NCBI GenBank assembly: GCA_963663265.2
Contig: CAXXXM010000002.1
Location: 2,046,001 to 2,110,000, forward strand
Direction of reading: 5' to 3'
Origin: JAEXOD01 sp963663265
Lineage (GTDB): Bacteria; Bacteroidota; Ignavibacteria; Ignavibacteriales; Melioribacteraceae
DNA: 64,000 bases
This document shows positions 44,932-54,717 of the stretch, in pieces. The notes beneath the pieces were generated by a model. It searched no databases. It was not told the DNA's origin and saw nothing but the letters and a program-made list of their open reading frames with translations. The position numbers were made by a program, and so were the translations under genes. Position 1 is the first letter of the stretch; every line of letters starts with the position of its first letter.

Positions 44932-47900
44932 TTGAAAAATAACAACATTTTTCTTGTTTTGATAGGACTTTTGGTAATTGCAAATACTGCATTTGCTCAA
45001 AACCCAAATGAATTATTGAATAAATGGAATGCGATAGTTTCAAATAACATTACAAGTGTTAGCGAAATTGAAGGCAGATTGTTTGTTGGCAATAATTATA
45101 ATGTTCAAAATGCACATCAATATGGATTCAGATTAAATTCAAATCCAATAAGTGATGTTGTATTTGCAGTTGGTGGAACAGTAACCACAAATGGACAAGC
45201 AAATATTAAAGTGTTTTACGGAAGTGCTGCAATTGCAGGTACTGTAAGCCAAACTAATTGGTTTGAATTCCATAATGGTGGGTCGTTAATTCAAAACAGT
45301 AATTTTGCAGCTCAAAATTCACCTGTTGCCGCATTAACTGCTGCTGCAGCTTATTGGAGCACATTAACTCCTAATGGTACTGTAAGTTATCCAACTAATC
45401 AACCGGCACCTTTACGTTTTACTTGTCCTGCCGGTCAAGAATTAGCTGTATTTAATATTACTGATGTTTTAAGTTTGGAAAACTCAAAAGTACAACAAAT
45501 AGAAATAATTCCTGCTGCTGCAACAAAAACAGTAATAATTAATATTGCTTCTGTTGATGGTACTGTAAATTGGAATTATGGTAACATGGTTGGTAACCTT
45601 GATAATCAAAATTTTAGAAGTAAAGTTATCTGGAATATATATACAACTGCAAATAATGGTCAATTGAATAGTGTAAACTGTATGCCAAATATGAAAGGGG
45701 CTTTAATTGCTCCTGGTGCAACAGTTACCGGAAACTCAAACTTTGATGGACCTGTTTTTTGTAAAAATTTAGCAATTAATAGTGAAATTCATTTAGCCTC
45801 CTCAAATGGTTGGCAGGGGGATGCACCGGATGTTCCAAGTATTCCACCAGCATGTACTCAATCATGGAGTGGTTCACTTGGTGCTGATGAAACAGTTTGC
45901 CAATATGATGCAACTACTTTTACAGCAACAGGAACAATTACAAAACAGCCTGCAAATGCAAAAGCTTATTTACAAGTTTATTGGAAACTTGTAGCTCCTA
46001 CAACTCAAGATACAAGCACACATTATTCAAGTAAATGGATTTATTCTGATACAACAGTTTCTGTTAGCGGTAATTGGCCTGGCATTTTAGCAACTGATAC
46101 ATTTGTTCAGTTAAGGGTGGGAATGCGTTTATTCAATTGTGATATGGAAAAACTTGGCAACGATGTTGTAAAAAATTATACATGGAATACAACTGTATGT
46201 CCTCCTCCTGCTGCAAATGAAGCAGATATTAAAGTTGAAAAAACAGTTTCAAGTGATAGTGTTCAGAATGGTTCACAAATCACATTTACAATTAAAGCAA
46301 CTAATAATGGTCCTAAAGATGCAACTAATATTGTTGTAAACGATCAATTAGCATCGGGATTAACATATGTAAGTAGTTCGGCAACAGTTGGAACATATAA
46401 TTCAAGTACAGGATTATGGACTATTCCCGCATTAAATAATGGACAATCCGCAACTTTAACATTGGTTGTTAAAGCTGAAGTAACATCCAATCAATCAGGT
46501 TCATTAAGTTTGGGCAATGCTGCTCCTTACAATTTATTTGTATTAGAAAACTTCAGCAGTCCAAGTTCTGATGTTGAAGGAAGAATGGCAGTTGGGAATA
46601 ATGTTTTCATGAGTAATTATAGCGTTGGTTACAGCCAACCTGCTGATAACTATGCAACACAAGATGTTTTTGTTGTTGGTGGAAATTTAACCTTTTTATC
46701 AGGTTCGGTTTATAATGGAAATTTAGTTTATGGTGGAAGTACAAATTTACCAATAAATCAAGTTTCAGTTGTAGGTGGAGTGTTGCGACAAGATTCAGTA
46801 ATTAATTTTGATTCTACTTCTGTTGCTTTACGCACATTGGCAAACCAAATATTACTTATGCCTTCTACCGGTTCGGTAACATATGAATATGGTGGAATAT
46901 TTATGAATGGAAATAATCCGGTTACAAATGTGTTCCATATTTCGGCAGAAAAATTATCTACTGCTAATGATGTACAAATATTTGTACCAAGCGGTTCAGT
47001 TGTTTTAGTAAACGTATATGGGGAAAATGTAAACTGGCAAGGTGGTTTTGTTGTTCATGGTACTCCAAGAAACAATGTGATATTTACATTTGAAGCAGAA
47101 ACAATCAATATCCATAATGTTGATGTAACAGCTTCAATATTAGCTCCAGATGCTGCTTTAACATTCCCATCAGGTGTTATTCATGGACAGGTAGTTTGTA
47201 AAAGCATGAATGGTTCAGGTCAGTTTAATTATTCTCCTTTCTTAGGCAACATCCCTGTTGACTCAAATTATGTAAATACTGCCTATGTAGTTAGTTCATC
47301 TCCTGTTGACCCAAATTCTTTGAACAATTCATCAACAGTTGGCTTTGAAGTAACTGTTAATTCATCAAACACAGGCAGTACAACTGAATGGAATGTTTTG
47401 CCGGGTTCAAATAGTTTGTCTTCAATGTCAGCAATGATGACTGATATCGTTATAAATAGTAACAATACAATATTTATGGCTCAGCAAGGTGGAGTTATTT
47501 ATAGATCAGTTAATAATGGACAGGATTGGGAAAAAATTCAATCTAACCTACAAGTAGCATATATTTGGAAATTAGCCGTTGATGGCAATGATAAATTATA
47601 TGCTGCAACAGAACATGGTTTATTTGTATCTACAAATGATGGTGCTGATTGGACAGCAACAGCATTTGGCGATTATGATACAAGAGGTTTAGCAATTGAC
47701 CCACTTGGCAATATATATGTAGGAACATGGGGAACAGGTGTTTATTCTTCTTCTAATGGTGGAAACACTTGGACTGAACTAAATACAGGTTTAGATATTA
47801 AAGCCGTTCATACTCTTGCATTAATGGGTGATAAATTATTCTGCGGCACTTTTGGTGGCGGCGTTTACGAACTTAATACTACAAACCCTGCTGCATGGGT

Positions 47901-48564
47901 TCAAGAAGTAGTTGGTTATAATCATATTTGGACACTTGCAGTTACACAAGATAATGTTCTTCTTGCCGGTACTTACGGTGGTGGAATGTATAGAAGCGTT
48001 GATGGTGGTTCAACATGGCAATTAGCTATTAATGGTATCAACTCAAGATATATATATCATATTTTTGTTGGAAGTGATAATGTTGTTTATGCAAGTGGTT
48101 GGGCTGCGGGTATCTTTGCTTCAACAAATAATGGTGAAAATTGGTCATCAGGCGGTTTGGAAGGATTGGGAATTAATTTAGCATTCTCTTCCGGTTCATC
48201 TTCTAAAGAATCATCAACAAGAGTATATGCTGTTTCTGCAAACGGAACAATTTATTATACTGATTCTCCACTTACAAGTGTCGAAGAAAACATTCAAGTT
48301 AATTCTTTTGAATTAGAACAAAATTATCCTAATCCATTTAATCCAAGTACAACTATAATGTATAAAATTCCTACTGACGGAATTGTATCGTTAAAAATTT
48401 ATAATATTCTTGGTCAAGAAGTTGCAACACTTATTAATGAATATCAAGTTACAGGTAAATATAGTATAGTGTTTAATGCTAAAAACTTGGCAAGTGGAAT
48501 GTATGTTTATCAGTTAAAAGCAGGTAATATTACACAATCGAAAAAGTTAATGTTGCTTAAATAA
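44932..48564 (+). CDS. Large surface protein: two choice-of-anchor A domains, DUF11 domain, BNR propeller, T9SS sorting domain
   Basis: 1210 residues. The start is TTG at 44932: GAGG lies 5 nt before it and the protein then begins with a perfect signal peptide (MKNNNIFLVLIGLLVIANTAFAQ); the next ATG is far inside. Domains: choice-of-anchor A / collagen-binding-like (about 25-300, DVxEGRxxVGNN pattern), a Cys-containing beta region (305-425), a DUF11 repeat (about 430-520, ATNNGPKDATNIVVNDQLAS), a second choice-of-anchor A domain (about 524-780), a BNR propeller (about 820-1110, SVDGGSTWQL), and a T9SS sorting domain (NYPNPFNPSTTIMY). Choice-of-anchor A proteins are typical cell-surface or sheath proteins in many phyla. 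An adhesin or outer-coat role is inferred. Confidence 0.92.
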   Translation: MKNNNIFLVLIGLLVIANTAFAQNPNELLNKWNAIVSNNITSVSEIEGRLFVGNNYNVQNAHQYGFRLNSNPISDVVFAVGGTVTTNGQANIKVFYGSAAIAGTVSQTNWFEFHNGGSLIQNSNFAAQNSPVAALTAAAAYWSTLTPNGTVSYPTNQPAPLRFTCPAGQELAVFNITDVLSLENSKVQQIEIIPAAATKTVIINIASVDGTVNWNYGNMVGNLDNQNFRSKVIWNIYTTANNGQLNSVNCMPNMKGALIAPGATVTGNSNFDGPVFCKNLAINSEIHLASSNGWQGDAPDVPSIPPACTQSWSGSLGADETVCQYDATTFTATGTITKQPANAKAYLQVYWKLVAPTTQDTSTHYSSKWIYSDTTVSVSGNWPGILATDTFVQLRVGMRLFNCDMEKLGNDVVKNYTWNTTVCPPPAANEADIKVEKTVSSDSVQNGSQITFTIKATNNGPKDATNIVVNDQLASGLTYVSSSATVGTYNSSTGLWTIPALNNGQSATLTLVVKAEVTSNQSGSLSLGNAAPYNLFVLENFSSPSSDVEGRMAVGNNVFMSNYSVGYSQPADNYATQDVFVVGGNLTFLSGSVYNGNLVYGGSTNLPINQVSVVGGVLRQDSVINFDSTSVALRTLANQILLMPSTGSVTYEYGGIFMNGNNPVTNVFHISAEKLSTANDVQIFVPSGSVVLVNVYGENVNWQGGFVVHGTPRNNVIFTFEAETINIHNVDVTASILAPDAALTFPSGVIHGQVVCKSMNGSGQFNYSPFLGNIPVDSNYVNTAYVVSSSPVDPNSLNNSSTVGFEVTVNSSNTGSTTEWNVLPGSNSLSSMSAMMTDIVINSNNTIFMAQQGGVIYRSVNNGQDWEKIQSNLQVAYIWKLAVDGNDKLYAATEHGLFVSTNDGADWTATAFGDYDTRGLAIDPLGNIYVGTWGTGVYSSSNGGNTWTELNTGLDIKAVHTLALMGDKLFCGTFGGGVYELNTTNPAAWVQEVVGYNHIWTLAVTQDNVLLAGTYGGGMYRSVDGGSTWQLAINGINSRYIYHIFVGSDNVVYASGWAAGIFASTNNGENWSSGGLEGLGINLAFSSGSSSKESSTRVYAVSANGTIYYTDSPLTSVEENIQVNSFELEQNYPNPFNPSTTIMYKIPTDGIVSLKIYNILGQEVATLINEYQVTGKYSIVFNAKNLASGMYVYQLKAGNITQSKKLMLLK

Positions 48565-48615
48565 TTAATTATTATTAATTGTAAATTTTGAATTGTAAAT
48601 TGTAAATGATTGAAT

Positions 48616-48655
48616 AGCCGTTGAAGGAAAATCTTTCAACGGCTTTGTTATTTTA
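48616..48655 (+). terminator. Terminator after the large surface protein gene
   Basis: AGCCGTTGAA (48616-48625) pairs with TTCAACGGCT (48635-48644), 9-nt loop, followed by TTGTTATTTT. Confidence 0.85.
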
Positions 48656-48712
48656 AATACCATACAGGGTTTTGTTTTTGTAATAATTAATAATTGATAA
48701 TTATAATACAAT

Positions 48713-48786
48713 GTGTCGCCACCTACGGGGCTAATTATTTTGGTTTTTGCGTTTTTCTATTGATGTTTTGACCCGATGGGTCTTAT
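48713..48786 (+). repeat. REP-like unit, copy 1
   Basis: GTGTCGCC, a GGGGCT half-site, then TTTCTATTGATGTTTTGACC and CGATGGGTCTTA. A second copy is at 49281-49353. The unit ends in a small palindrome (GACCCGATGGGTC). Confidence 0.8.
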
Positions 48787-48940
48787 ATATCTAATATAAG
48801 GTGTTTTGTTTTAGGAAAATGGTGTGCATAATAAGAAAAATAATTTCACCGGTTCCCGGTTAATTGCCTTATATTGTTGAACTGCTATTATTTATGATTC
48901 TAAACAAATAAATGTAGAAAACAATTATTTATTAATCTTG

Positions 48941-49000
48941 AATCCCAAAAATCAATAGAATCCCATGAATCCCAGTTCAGACAATTATTAACCAAGTTTC
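48941..49000 (+). repeat. 60-bp dispersed repeat, copy A
   Basis: Begins AATCCCAAAAATCAATAGAA, continues with TCCCATGAATCCCAGTTCAG and ACAATTATTAACCAAGTTTC. It matches 49571-49630 at about nine positions in ten; part of it recurs inverted at 16921-16950. Confidence 0.85.
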
Positions 49001-49041
49001 TGATTTAAATAATTTCTCTAGCGGAGAAAATCTGTTTGGAA

Positions 49042-49237
49042 CCCGACGTGTTTTTTACGTCGGGGCAGGAACTCGCCCCACAACAACAAGCGAATCCAGC
49101 GGATTCGCTCTGGCAGATAAACTGATATAAATAATAGATGTAATGTCACAAATACAAACCCGACCCACTCACTCTGGAGTGGGGATATATACCTATGATG
49201 TTGTTTTCTACCAATAGAGCCATTCCGCCGGAATGGC
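49042..49237. repeat. Cluster of four palindromes
   Basis: CCCGACGT/ACGTCGGG (49042-49049 with 49057-49064), GCGAATCC/GGATTCGC (49090-49097 with 49101-49108), CCCACTC/GAGTGGG (49164-49170 with 49177-49183), and GCCATTCCG/CGGAATGGC (49219-49237, 1-nt centre). Each is perfect. None has a terminator-like T-tract on both arms, and they sit in a gene-free region. Confidence 0.8.
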
Positions 49238-49280
49238 TTTTTGCACCGATTACCATCCACCAATCATGTGTTGCAAGAAG

Positions 49281-49353
49281 GTGTCGCCCACTCTGGGGCT
49301 TGATGTTTTGTTTGTGCCGGGTTTCTATTGATGTTTCGACCCGATGGGTCTTA
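49281..49353 (+). repeat. REP-like unit, copy 2
   Basis: Second copy of the unit at 48713-48786: GTGTCGCC, CTCTGGGGCT, then GTTTCTATTGATGTTTCGAC and CCGATGGGTCTTA. Confidence 0.8.
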
Positions 49354-49570
49354 GGTTTAATCAATTAACTTGTTTCGCTTTATGTGATATATTGAAAGAT
49401 AAAAATGCATAAAAAATAAAATTTCTCGTTTCTTCATCTAACCAGACCCGTTAGGGTTGAAACATTAATAGTAATACAAGTCATCCCCACAAAAAAGCTC
49501 CGTTAGGTGCGACACAATTGACGAGTAACGAGAGACGATGTGACAAGAGACGAAAAATATGCACAAGATT

Positions 49571-49664
49571 AATCCCAAAAATCAATAGAATCCCGTGAAT
49601 CCCAGTTCAGACAAATAACAACCAAGTCTCAAGTCTCTCGTCTCAAGTCTCTGGTTTTCAACCG
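49571..49664 (+). repeat. 60-bp dispersed repeat, copy B, with AAGTCTC tail
   Basis: Copy B of the 60-bp unit (49571-49630) followed by CAAGTCTCAAGTCTCTCGTC and TCAAGTCTCTGG. The same order of blocks is found inverted at 16508-16643. Confidence 0.8.
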
Positions 49665-49737
49665 GGCACCGGTGACATTTTTGTAGCACGCTGAATAATT
49701 GTCCATTCCTAAAAAAGGTTAAAATCAAAAAAGTCTT

Positions 49738-50517
49738 TTATTCCTTAAAAAAATTATGAACAATGGTGTTAAATAAATCGGCATGCTGAATTAAGGTGCC
49801 ATGTCCTGATTGTGGAAGTATACATAAATTAGCATTGGGAATTGATTGAAATATTTTAACAGTATGTTCAATTTTAATTATATCGTTATCGCCTGCCATA
49901 ATTAAAGTTGGGCACTTGATTTTACTTAAATCAGCATAGTTTATATTTGGTTGAGTTAACATCATTTTATGTAAGGTAATATCTTTTGGAGTTGCTTCCT
50001 TATTATTATTAACAAAATTACGCATGTTAATTATATCGCTATATGGAACAGCGGATGAATCACAAACTGTATTAGCTCCCGTAACAGCTAACATTTTAAC
50101 TTTGTTAGGATATTTCATTGCTAAAATTATTCCGTCAATTCCTCCATCACTCCACCCAATAACATATACCGAATCCAAATTTAAGTAATCTAATAGTGAG
50201 GCAAAATCGTCAGCCATCATTTCATAAGATAAAGTATCGGGTGAGCCGCCTGATTTTCCTTGTAATCTACTGTCAACAGCAATTACTTTATAATACTTGG
50301 AAAAATATGGTATCTGTGCTTCAAATGCATTGATAGAACCACTATTACCATGCAGCATTAATAAAGGCTTGCCTGAGCCATAAACTTCATAATACAAGTT
50401 TATTCCGTTTATTTGGGCATACTTACCAACCGTTGGGTTATTTCCGTATTTTATAGTTTGTGCAAAAGCTTGCATTGTAATTAAACTAATAATAAATAGT
50501 AATTTATTTAACTTCAT
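49738..50517 (-). CDS. Exported alpha/beta-fold hydrolase
   Basis: 259 residues with a signal peptide (MKLNKLLFIISLITMQAFAQ). The alpha/beta-hydrolase site is complete: oxyanion HGNSGS (about 57), nucleophile Ser in GWSDGG (about 123), acid Asp in AGDNDI (about 213), and His in SGHGTLI (about 239). DSRLQGKS matches the strand-loop typical of esterase/lipase or haloperoxidase-like members. Substrate unknown. Monocistronic, downstream of the repeat cluster. Confidence 0.88.
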   Translation of the reverse strand: MKLNKLLFIISLITMQAFAQTIKYGNNPTVGKYAQINGINLYYEVYGSGKPLLMLHGNSGSINAFEAQIPYFSKYYKVIAVDSRLQGKSGGSPDTLSYEMMADDFASLLDYLNLDSVYVIGWSDGGIDGIILAMKYPNKVKMLAVTGANTVCDSSAVPYSDIINMRNFVNNNKEATPKDITLHKMMLTQPNINYADLSKIKCPTLIMAGDNDIIKIEHTVKIFQSIPNANLCILPQSGHGTLIQHADLFNTIVHNFFKE

Positions 50518-50665
50518 TCAAATATCTCCATTTTATAGTATAAATATAATAAATTTCAAACTGAAATATTTAATTTCAAAAAACGGGTATAATAAGGTCA
50601 ATTATTTTTACATTTATAAGTTAAAAGTGGATTGTTAATTTTGCTTAATAAATAAAGGAGTTGTT

Positions 50666-51832
50666 ATGAGTAATAAATATTTGGTTTTGTGTGTATACTT
50701 CTTATTAAGAACAACAGCATTTTCTCAAATTGATGGGTATCAAAACACGAGTTTAAATTTGCAAGCTGATCCAATAATAAATGGTGCTGGATTACTTGGA
50801 AGTACAACCGTTGGCAGAAATGGGCTTGCTTTTATTAATAATCCAGCTCAACTTGGAAATGTTAAAAACAATGTGGAAATATTTGTCCAGCCAAAATCAA
50901 CATTAATGGCTGAAGATGTATTTACAGGGATGTGGGGTCCATTGAAAAATGATGCGAGGGGAGTTATATTTGGATATAATCTAAATTCAACAGGCATCCC
51001 TTTAACTGTTGGCTTTGGCTTTTCGGAAAATTATTTCCATTTTTATGGTAGTGACATTGCACGTTGGATAATTGAAGAAAGTAGAGCTTTTGGAATTGGT
51101 GTTAAGTATTCATCAGTTGTTGATGTTAATTTAGGAATAAATATTAAAAACTTTGAACAGACAACAGGGGTATCAAATTCACTACTTACAAATTATGATT
51201 TTGGAGTGATGATTAATGTCCCAATTACTAAGATATGTATTCCAAATGTTGGTTTCACTTTTGGAAATGATAGAACTATAAAACCAAAATTAAATTGCTC
51301 TGTTGGCAATTCATTGCTTAATGTTACAGATAAAAGAGGAGTTTACGGGTTTCATCTTCAGAATAAAGTAATACTTGGGTATTCCATTGAAGTTGGATTT
51401 GATTATAATAGTAAAGATTTTGATTTATCGTTGTTTGATTATTCTTTTAATGTTGAATCTGAATATAATTTGAAAGTCGCTTCCAGAGGTGAAATTGGAA
51501 GCAAGAATCGTTCTTGGAATTTGAATGTAATTAAGTCGTTGATTAACCTTGAAGGAGATTATGACAATATTATTCACAAAGGGCACATATTTAATATTTG
51601 TGAGACTTTGATTTTCTCAGTTGGCAGCTTTGATAATGGAAAGAAATGCTCAGCTTATGCGGTTTCTTCGAGGGGAATATTTAAGTTTTTAGGTGGAATA
51701 ATTGATCATAAACCAATTGGAGATATTCTTAAAAAGGTGTATTTTGAGTACTCTCGTTCGAATTATTGTTCTAATGATTATCTTAAGTCAACATTTGAAG
51801 GGATGACGTTTGGTATTTCTGAAGTTATTTAA
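50666..51832 (+). CDS. Exported protein of unknown function, probable outer-membrane barrel
   Basis: 388 residues with a signal peptide (cleavage after FSQ, about residue 21). The rest is rich in Gly-containing beta strands (PLTVGFGFSENYFHF, AFGIGVKYSSVVDVNLGI, DFGVMINVPI). The early segment GAGLLGSTTVGRNGLAFINN (with NPAQLG after it) resembles the start of PorV/PorQ/FadL-like barrels in this phylum, though I cannot assign a family. It ends MTFGISEVI without the usual terminal Phe. AAGGAG is 7 nt before the ATG. It faces a multi-PAS kinase gene tail to tail. Confidence 0.6.
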   Translation: MSNKYLVLCVYFLLRTTAFSQIDGYQNTSLNLQADPIINGAGLLGSTTVGRNGLAFINNPAQLGNVKNNVEIFVQPKSTLMAEDVFTGMWGPLKNDARGVIFGYNLNSTGIPLTVGFGFSENYFHFYGSDIARWIIEESRAFGIGVKYSSVVDVNLGINIKNFEQTTGVSNSLLTNYDFGVMINVPITKICIPNVGFTFGNDRTIKPKLNCSVGNSLLNVTDKRGVYGFHLQNKVILGYSIEVGFDYNSKDFDLSLFDYSFNVESEYNLKVASRGEIGSKNRSWNLNVIKSLINLEGDYDNIIHKGHIFNICETLIFSVGSFDNGKKCSAYAVSSRGIFKFLGGIIDHKPIGDILKKVYFEYSRSNYCSNDYLKSTFEGMTFGISEVI

Positions 51833-51880
51833 TATATAATTCTATTGAACAAATAATTAACCGAGTTTCTATTAGTTAGT

Positions 51881-51907
51881 GTGTAATTTTTACACCCTGT
51901 TTTTTTA
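51881..51907 (+). terminator. Weak terminator between convergent genes
   Basis: GTGTAA (51881-51886) pairs with TTACAC (51890-51895), followed by CCTGTTTTTTTA. The stem is short, but the T run is good and the position, 50-75 bases past the plus-strand stop, fits. Confidence 0.5.
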
Positions 51908-54493
51908 TGTATTGTTAAGCAAAACAGCTATTGTTGTTCCTTCACCTTTTTTGCTTTTAACTTTTATTGAAGCTCCAATTTTATCAATTAATAACTTAGT
52001 TAAAGCCAATCCTAATCCAATTCCATCATACGAGCGAGTATACCCATTTTCTTCTTGGATGTATGGTTCAAATAAATCCGGTAAATATTCATTTGAAATA
52101 CCAATTCCGGTATCGATTATTTCAACGCAAATTTGTTCATTATTTATTTGGAATACTTTCAAATCAACTTTGCCTTGATTAGTAAACTTTATTGCGTTAT
52201 CAATTAAGTTTGTAAATATTTCATTAATACAAAACTCATCTGAATTAATTAAAAACAAATTATTCGTAAAGATTAACGACACTTCTAATTGTTTGTTTGC
52301 AATTACTTGTGAAAAATTGTTGATGATGTTTTGTAAACATTCTATTAAGTTTATTTGAGTTTTGTTTATTTCTGCATTTTGAGACTTATACCTTGAATAA
52401 TTAATAATCAAGTCAGTAGTTCGTGTTATTCTTTTGCTTGATCTGTTTAGTGAATCGAAATATTCAGACTCTTCTTCGGTAATGTGTTCGCTAAATGCCT
52501 CTTTAATTAGTGATGTCATTCCTAAAATGCCATTAATTGGGGTCCTTATTTCATGCGAAATTGTTGCAATGAAATTATCTTTAAGCTCATTAGCAATTTC
52601 AGCTTTGTCACGTGCAATTTTTAAGCTGATTTGTAGGTCTTTAATTTTTGTAATATCGTCTTTAAAAGCAATAAACTGGACAACCTGATTGTTTTTATCT
52701 TTTATTGAAGATATTGAAGCGTATTCCCAATAAAGCTCGCCGGATTTTTTCTTGTTTAATAATTCGCCATGCCATTCTTTACCACTGGTGATAGTATTCC
52801 ATAATTCTTTATATGTCTCAAGGGGGGTAAACCCAGACTTGAAAATTCGAGGATTCTGTCCTAATAATTCTTCTTCCAAATAACCCGTAATTTCAAGAGC
52901 TTTTGGATTAGCATATTCTATAGTCCCATTTGGATCGGTTAAGATAATAGAAATTGAGCTTTGAATTATTGCTTGGTTAAGCTTTAATATTTCGCTTTCA
53001 TGATTTTTTTGAATTGTAACATCTCTCGCTACTCCAATCATAGCAAAGGGAATGTTGTTTTTGTTGAAAATTGGTGTTGTAGAAAGGAAAATAGGGAAAG
53101 TTCTACCCGATTTGGTTTTATTAATTAATTCCCCTTGCCAGCCACCATTGTAAGTCGCAAGTTTAATTTTTTGAAGAATGTTTACATCACTAACTGTTGA
53201 ACTAACAATTGCAATATTCTTTCCTAATACCTCTTCTTCTGTATACTCGTAGGTTTTGCAAAAAGCTTTGTTAACAAAAATAAGTTTGTCTTCCAAGTCC
53301 GTAATAGTAACACATTCGTTTATACTTTTAATAGCATTTGCTAACAATACATTTTGAGTTTCATACTTGTTTAACTCGGTAATATCTTTGCTTACTCCAA
53401 CAATGCCCGAACTTGGCTCTCCTGAAATGTGAAACGGGAATTTAGATATTAAAATCAGTCGTTCCTCACCTGTATTAGAAATTTCTCTTTCAAAAAAATC
53501 TATTAAGGGTTTGTTGGATTTAAGAATTTCTATATCTTGGTCGCGGTACTTTTTTGCGTTGGCAAATGTCCTATAATCAAAATCAGTTTTGCCGATTGCT
53601 TCAGATTGCGTTTTTGCACCAAGTGCATTTAGATGAGAACGGTTGTTAATTAAAAATTTGCCATCACTATCTTTGAGGTAAATTCTATCGGGAATCATAT
53701 CTATTATTAAACGTAACATTTCTTGGTTTCTTTTAACTTCAAGCTGGGCATTTCTGCGACTTGTAATATCTCTTGAAATTGCATGAAAGCGAGGTGGTTC
53801 GTTGTCTTGTAAAATTAAATTTATATTCTGCCCTAACCAAGCTGTCTCGCCATTCTTTGTAATGATTGGAGTTTCAATGTAAACAGATCTCTCTTTACTT
53901 AGCAGCTGACGCATAAAAATAATTTGAAATTTACGTTTTTTATTATCCGGAATTATATCTATATAATTCATTTTAGATAATTCACTTTTGCTATATCCGG
54001 TTATTTTTTCAGTAGCAGGGTTTACTAAAAGGAAATTGCCATTCTCATCGGTTATGTAAATTATATCAGAAGCATATTCCAGAGATTTTTTGTATAACAT
54101 CTCGGAATCATTTGAATATAAATAGCCTTTGGTAGAAATGTCATTGATAAAAATAAATATATAATTTTCAATTAATGAATTTTTATTAAATGTAGTGTAG
54201 ATTCTTACAGTTAAGTTGTTTTCATTATGTTGAATTAGTGATTTTTCAATGTATTCGGTAGAATTGTTTGCTGCTAAGTTTTTGAAATCAAAGTAGATGT
54301 TTGAGTTATTTGTTTTGTTGTATTCATTGAATATTTTGTTAATATCTATTCCAGTTGTAATTTCAAATTGGCAGTCGAAAAGTGATTTTACACAATTATT
54401 AAATTCGAGTATTGTTCCATTTTTGTCGGTTATTATAACTGCGTTGTTATTTGATTGTAAAAGGATTTTTATTATTTGACTGTTCTCTTTCAT
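51905..54493 (-). CDS. Multi-PAS cytoplasmic histidine kinase
   Basis: 862 residues, no membrane segment or signal peptide. About five PAS domains in series (starting near 5, 130, 265, 385 and 505), recognisable by ITDKNGTILEFNN, ITDENGNFLLVNPATEKITG, ITDLEDKLIFVNKAFCKTYE and LTDPNGTIEYANPKALEITG, with PAC-type tails (WLGQNINLILQDNE, WEYASISSIKDKNN). HisKA with FIATISHEIRTPINGILGM (about 640) and an ATPase domain with NLIDNAIKFT, DTGIGI and YDGIGLGLALTKLL follow. It is a sensor for an internal redox or small-molecule cue; no receiver domain or neighbouring regulator. Confidence 0.93.
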   Translation of the reverse strand: MKENSQIIKILLQSNNNAVIITDKNGTILEFNNCVKSLFDCQFEITTGIDINKIFNEYNKTNNSNIYFDFKNLAANNSTEYIEKSLIQHNENNLTVRIYTTFNKNSLIENYIFIFINDISTKGYLYSNDSEMLYKKSLEYASDIIYITDENGNFLLVNPATEKITGYSKSELSKMNYIDIIPDNKKRKFQIIFMRQLLSKERSVYIETPIITKNGETAWLGQNINLILQDNEPPRFHAISRDITSRRNAQLEVKRNQEMLRLIIDMIPDRIYLKDSDGKFLINNRSHLNALGAKTQSEAIGKTDFDYRTFANAKKYRDQDIEILKSNKPLIDFFEREISNTGEERLILISKFPFHISGEPSSGIVGVSKDITELNKYETQNVLLANAIKSINECVTITDLEDKLIFVNKAFCKTYEYTEEEVLGKNIAIVSSTVSDVNILQKIKLATYNGGWQGELINKTKSGRTFPIFLSTTPIFNKNNIPFAMIGVARDVTIQKNHESEILKLNQAIIQSSISIILTDPNGTIEYANPKALEITGYLEEELLGQNPRIFKSGFTPLETYKELWNTITSGKEWHGELLNKKKSGELYWEYASISSIKDKNNQVVQFIAFKDDITKIKDLQISLKIARDKAEIANELKDNFIATISHEIRTPINGILGMTSLIKEAFSEHITEEESEYFDSLNRSSKRITRTTDLIINYSRYKSQNAEINKTQINLIECLQNIINNFSQVIANKQLEVSLIFTNNLFLINSDEFCINEIFTNLIDNAIKFTNQGKVDLKVFQINNEQICVEIIDTGIGISNEYLPDLFEPYIQEENGYTRSYDGIGLGLALTKLLIDKIGASIKVKSKKGEGTTIAVLLNNT

Positions 54494-54673
54494 TACGCAA
54501 CTCTAAATGAACTTGAATTTAATTATGAGGTGAATATAACTGAAAAAAGATTAGAATATAAAAATATATAATTACAAATTAATTATAATAGTTGTATTTA
54601 TCAACAGGATAAATTTTTTTACAAAAAAATATTAAAAAGTAGTTGCAAAATAAAAAATAATTATTTATTTTTG

Positions 54674-54702
54674 TATCGCATACGATATAATCATAAACGA
54701 TA
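54674..54702 (+). promoter_or_regulatory. Candidate OhrR/MarR operator overlapping a TATAAT box
   Basis: TATCG-CATA-CGATA (54674-54687) is a perfect inverted repeat. Its right end overlaps TATAAT (54686-54691), a consensus -10 box, and CGATA recurs at 54698-54702. This lies 31-44 nt upstream of the peroxidase ATG. Because the operon encodes an OhrR-like repressor, autoregulation here is likely; the binding itself is inferred. Confidence 0.55.
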
Positions 54703-54717
54703 GAACGGGAGTATAAA

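Larger units (their letters stand above)
48656..49737. other. Gene-free region packed with palindromes and dispersed repeats
   Basis: Nearly 1.1 kb without a supported gene. Two overlapping minus-strand open stretches (49018-49364) are translations of the repeats. Contents: two copies of a GTGTCGCC...GACCCGATGGGTC unit, two copies of a 60-bp AATCCC...GTTCAGACAA unit, at least four separate palindromes, a GACCCGTTAGGGTT element at 49445, a GCTCCGTTAGGTGCGACA element at 49497, and GACGAG/AAGTCTC short repeats (49519-49664). Confidence 0.7.

Noticed and set aside
49018..49364. Two minus-strand frames of 72 and 81 codons
   Set aside because: They are translations of the palindrome and repeat cluster; such frames are often misannotated as hypothetical proteins.
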